This document shows, piece by piece, positions 63,010 to 64,000 of a stretch of DNA of 64,000 nt. The position numbers and the translations under genes are program-made. The notes under the pieces are model-generated. The model saw only the letters and a list, made by a program, of their open reading frames with translations, searched no databases and had not been told where the DNA came from. Origin of the DNA: Ditylenchus dipsaci (lineage: Eukaryota; Nematoda; Chromadorea; Rhabditida; Anguinidae); the NCBI GenBank assembly GCA_004194705.1, contig SADC01000886.1, positions 992,001-1,056,000 on the forward strand, given 5' to 3'. Every line of letters begins with the position of its first letter. The first letter of the stretch is position 1.

Positions 63010-63962
63010 ATGGAGCAGAAGCCATACATGACCTACTTAAACTTTGGTGAAAATGTGGTCTCTTTAATTGGTCACATTATTTCAATTTGCTTATTTTCTC
63101 GACTAACCTACTACGGGTTGTTTCAAAAACAGCGATTGAAAGTGGCAGGCTTCTCTGGCTCAATGTACGTTTACATGATCACGCACATAGTTCTAGCTTG
63201 CACATCTTTGCTCTACTTGCTCTATGTGATTGCAAGATGGTGTCCAAACACTATCACTCAATATGACAAAAATGTTATGTACTGGTTGGGACTAGTCGAC
63301 TCAAATTATATTTATATAACGCCTGTGCCTGTACTATTTTTGACTCTTGACAGAATTTTTTCTTATATGTGTGCAGAAAAATATGGTCATGTTCAAAGAA
63401 GGCGCTTGCTAGTTTTGACTTTGTGCTGTATTTTGTTCAGTTATTTGGGTTTTAGCACAGTTACTTTATTGGAGCTGCCATTACAGCAAAACAAAGGCAA
63501 ATTTTTCATATCAAAATAAAGACCTTTGAAATGAGGGCAAAAAATCTCACAAAAAAGTTCGCAATGAAAAACTAAGGTTGAATTTTAACATTGGAAATTT
63601 CTCTCCTAGCAGGTATTGTTTTTTACCAAATATATTATTGTGTTCAGAAAATATTTTTAAAATTGACTTGAGAGTTTAATAGAGTAAAAATCTAACAAGT
63701 AAATTTAGCTAAATTCAACACTTTTTTAGTTGCTGAATGCGTTAATTTTGCTTGTATGATGGTCAAATTTGGTCAGAGGCCTCAACTGTATTGTAAACTT
63801 GGCATTGGTTGTATAAACATATTTCTTAGTTTCTTTTTCTTCTATCGCATCAACAACAGCACCGTCAAAAACATTGTAATTCTGTTCATTGTCATATTCT
63901 TGCTAAAGGAAGCGCCCTTTCTATTGGAAAAGCTCCTTAAAGGCGCATGTTCAAGAGTCTAA
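63010..63962 (+). CDS. Serpentine-receptor-like membrane protein (nematode chemoreceptor type)
   Basis: Two exons: 63010-63496 and 63730-63962. Exon 1 starts MEQKPYMTYLNFGENVVSLI and encodes about four hydrophobic spans, with CIL/R-rich loops and PVPVLFLTLDRIFSY after the third, in the position of the receptor TM3 end. Exon 2 adds two spans (LGIGCINIFLSFFFFY, IVILFIVIFLLKEAPFLLE) and stops at 63962. The intron starts GC (AAAG|GCAAAT) and ends TTTTTTAG; phase 1 matches on both sides. The LTLDR motif and short second exon resemble divergent nematode 7TM chemoreceptors. About 240 residues and six spans is short for the family. Confidence 0.55.
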
Positions 63963-64000
63963 TTTAAATGTTTACATTCCGGAGCACCACCTTTTTTATG

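Overview
This window looks like AT-rich nuclear DNA from a small-genome animal, most likely a nematode. The evidence is multi-exon genes with very short GT-AG introns (about 40-60 bp), a Rho-GEF of the animal DOCK-D (zizimin) family, and a six-helix serpentine-receptor-like gene of the kind expanded in nematodes. There is no bacterial-style gene packing. The species cannot be named from sequence alone.

Layout. Bases 1-22372 (minus strand) carry one large gene, a DOCK-D guanine nucleotide exchange factor. I could place 28 exons covering the N-terminal DOCK-D signature, a PH domain split by a 6.1 kb intron, the DHR-1 (C2) domain, the armadillo-like middle and the first part of DHR-2; the window edge removes the rest. 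Around 25.6-27.3 kb and at 32.1 kb (minus) are uncharacterised candidate exons. From 33 to 36 kb lie nested small elements. A decayed mariner-like transposase (36.7-40.4 kb) is interrupted by a 2.8 kb near-perfect palindrome, and a 1.9 kb tandem-armed element (40.6-42.5 kb) carries a broken MULE-type transposase. A plus-strand gene of unknown function sits at 43.0-44.2 kb and candidate minus exons at 46.0-46.3 kb. A plus-strand receptor-like gene (signal peptide, FN3-like region, TSP1, CUB-like, one membrane span, acidic tail) occupies 51.8-60.65 kb, and a serpentine-receptor-like gene 63.0-63.96 kb.

The space between exons is dominated by inverted-repeat DNA. At least two target-site classes recur: TA-flanked elements starting CAGT (Tc1/mariner-pogo style) and TTAA-flanked elements starting AGG or AGGGGC. 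The most striking pattern is that many unrelated-looking elements have terminal arms built from short tandem units (6, 12, about 14, 15, 17 or 22 bp), each with its own unit sequence. Several elements also carry tRNA-like box A/box B segments, sometimes in both arms. These look like foldback elements, and the large ones sit in introns where transcripts could form long hairpins.

A second global feature is technical. At least a dozen conserved coding frames are broken by an apparent single missing base, while the flanking protein motifs and splice phases remain intact. Uncorrected one-base deletions in the assembly explain this better than pseudogenes, and automatic gene prediction will fragment these genes.
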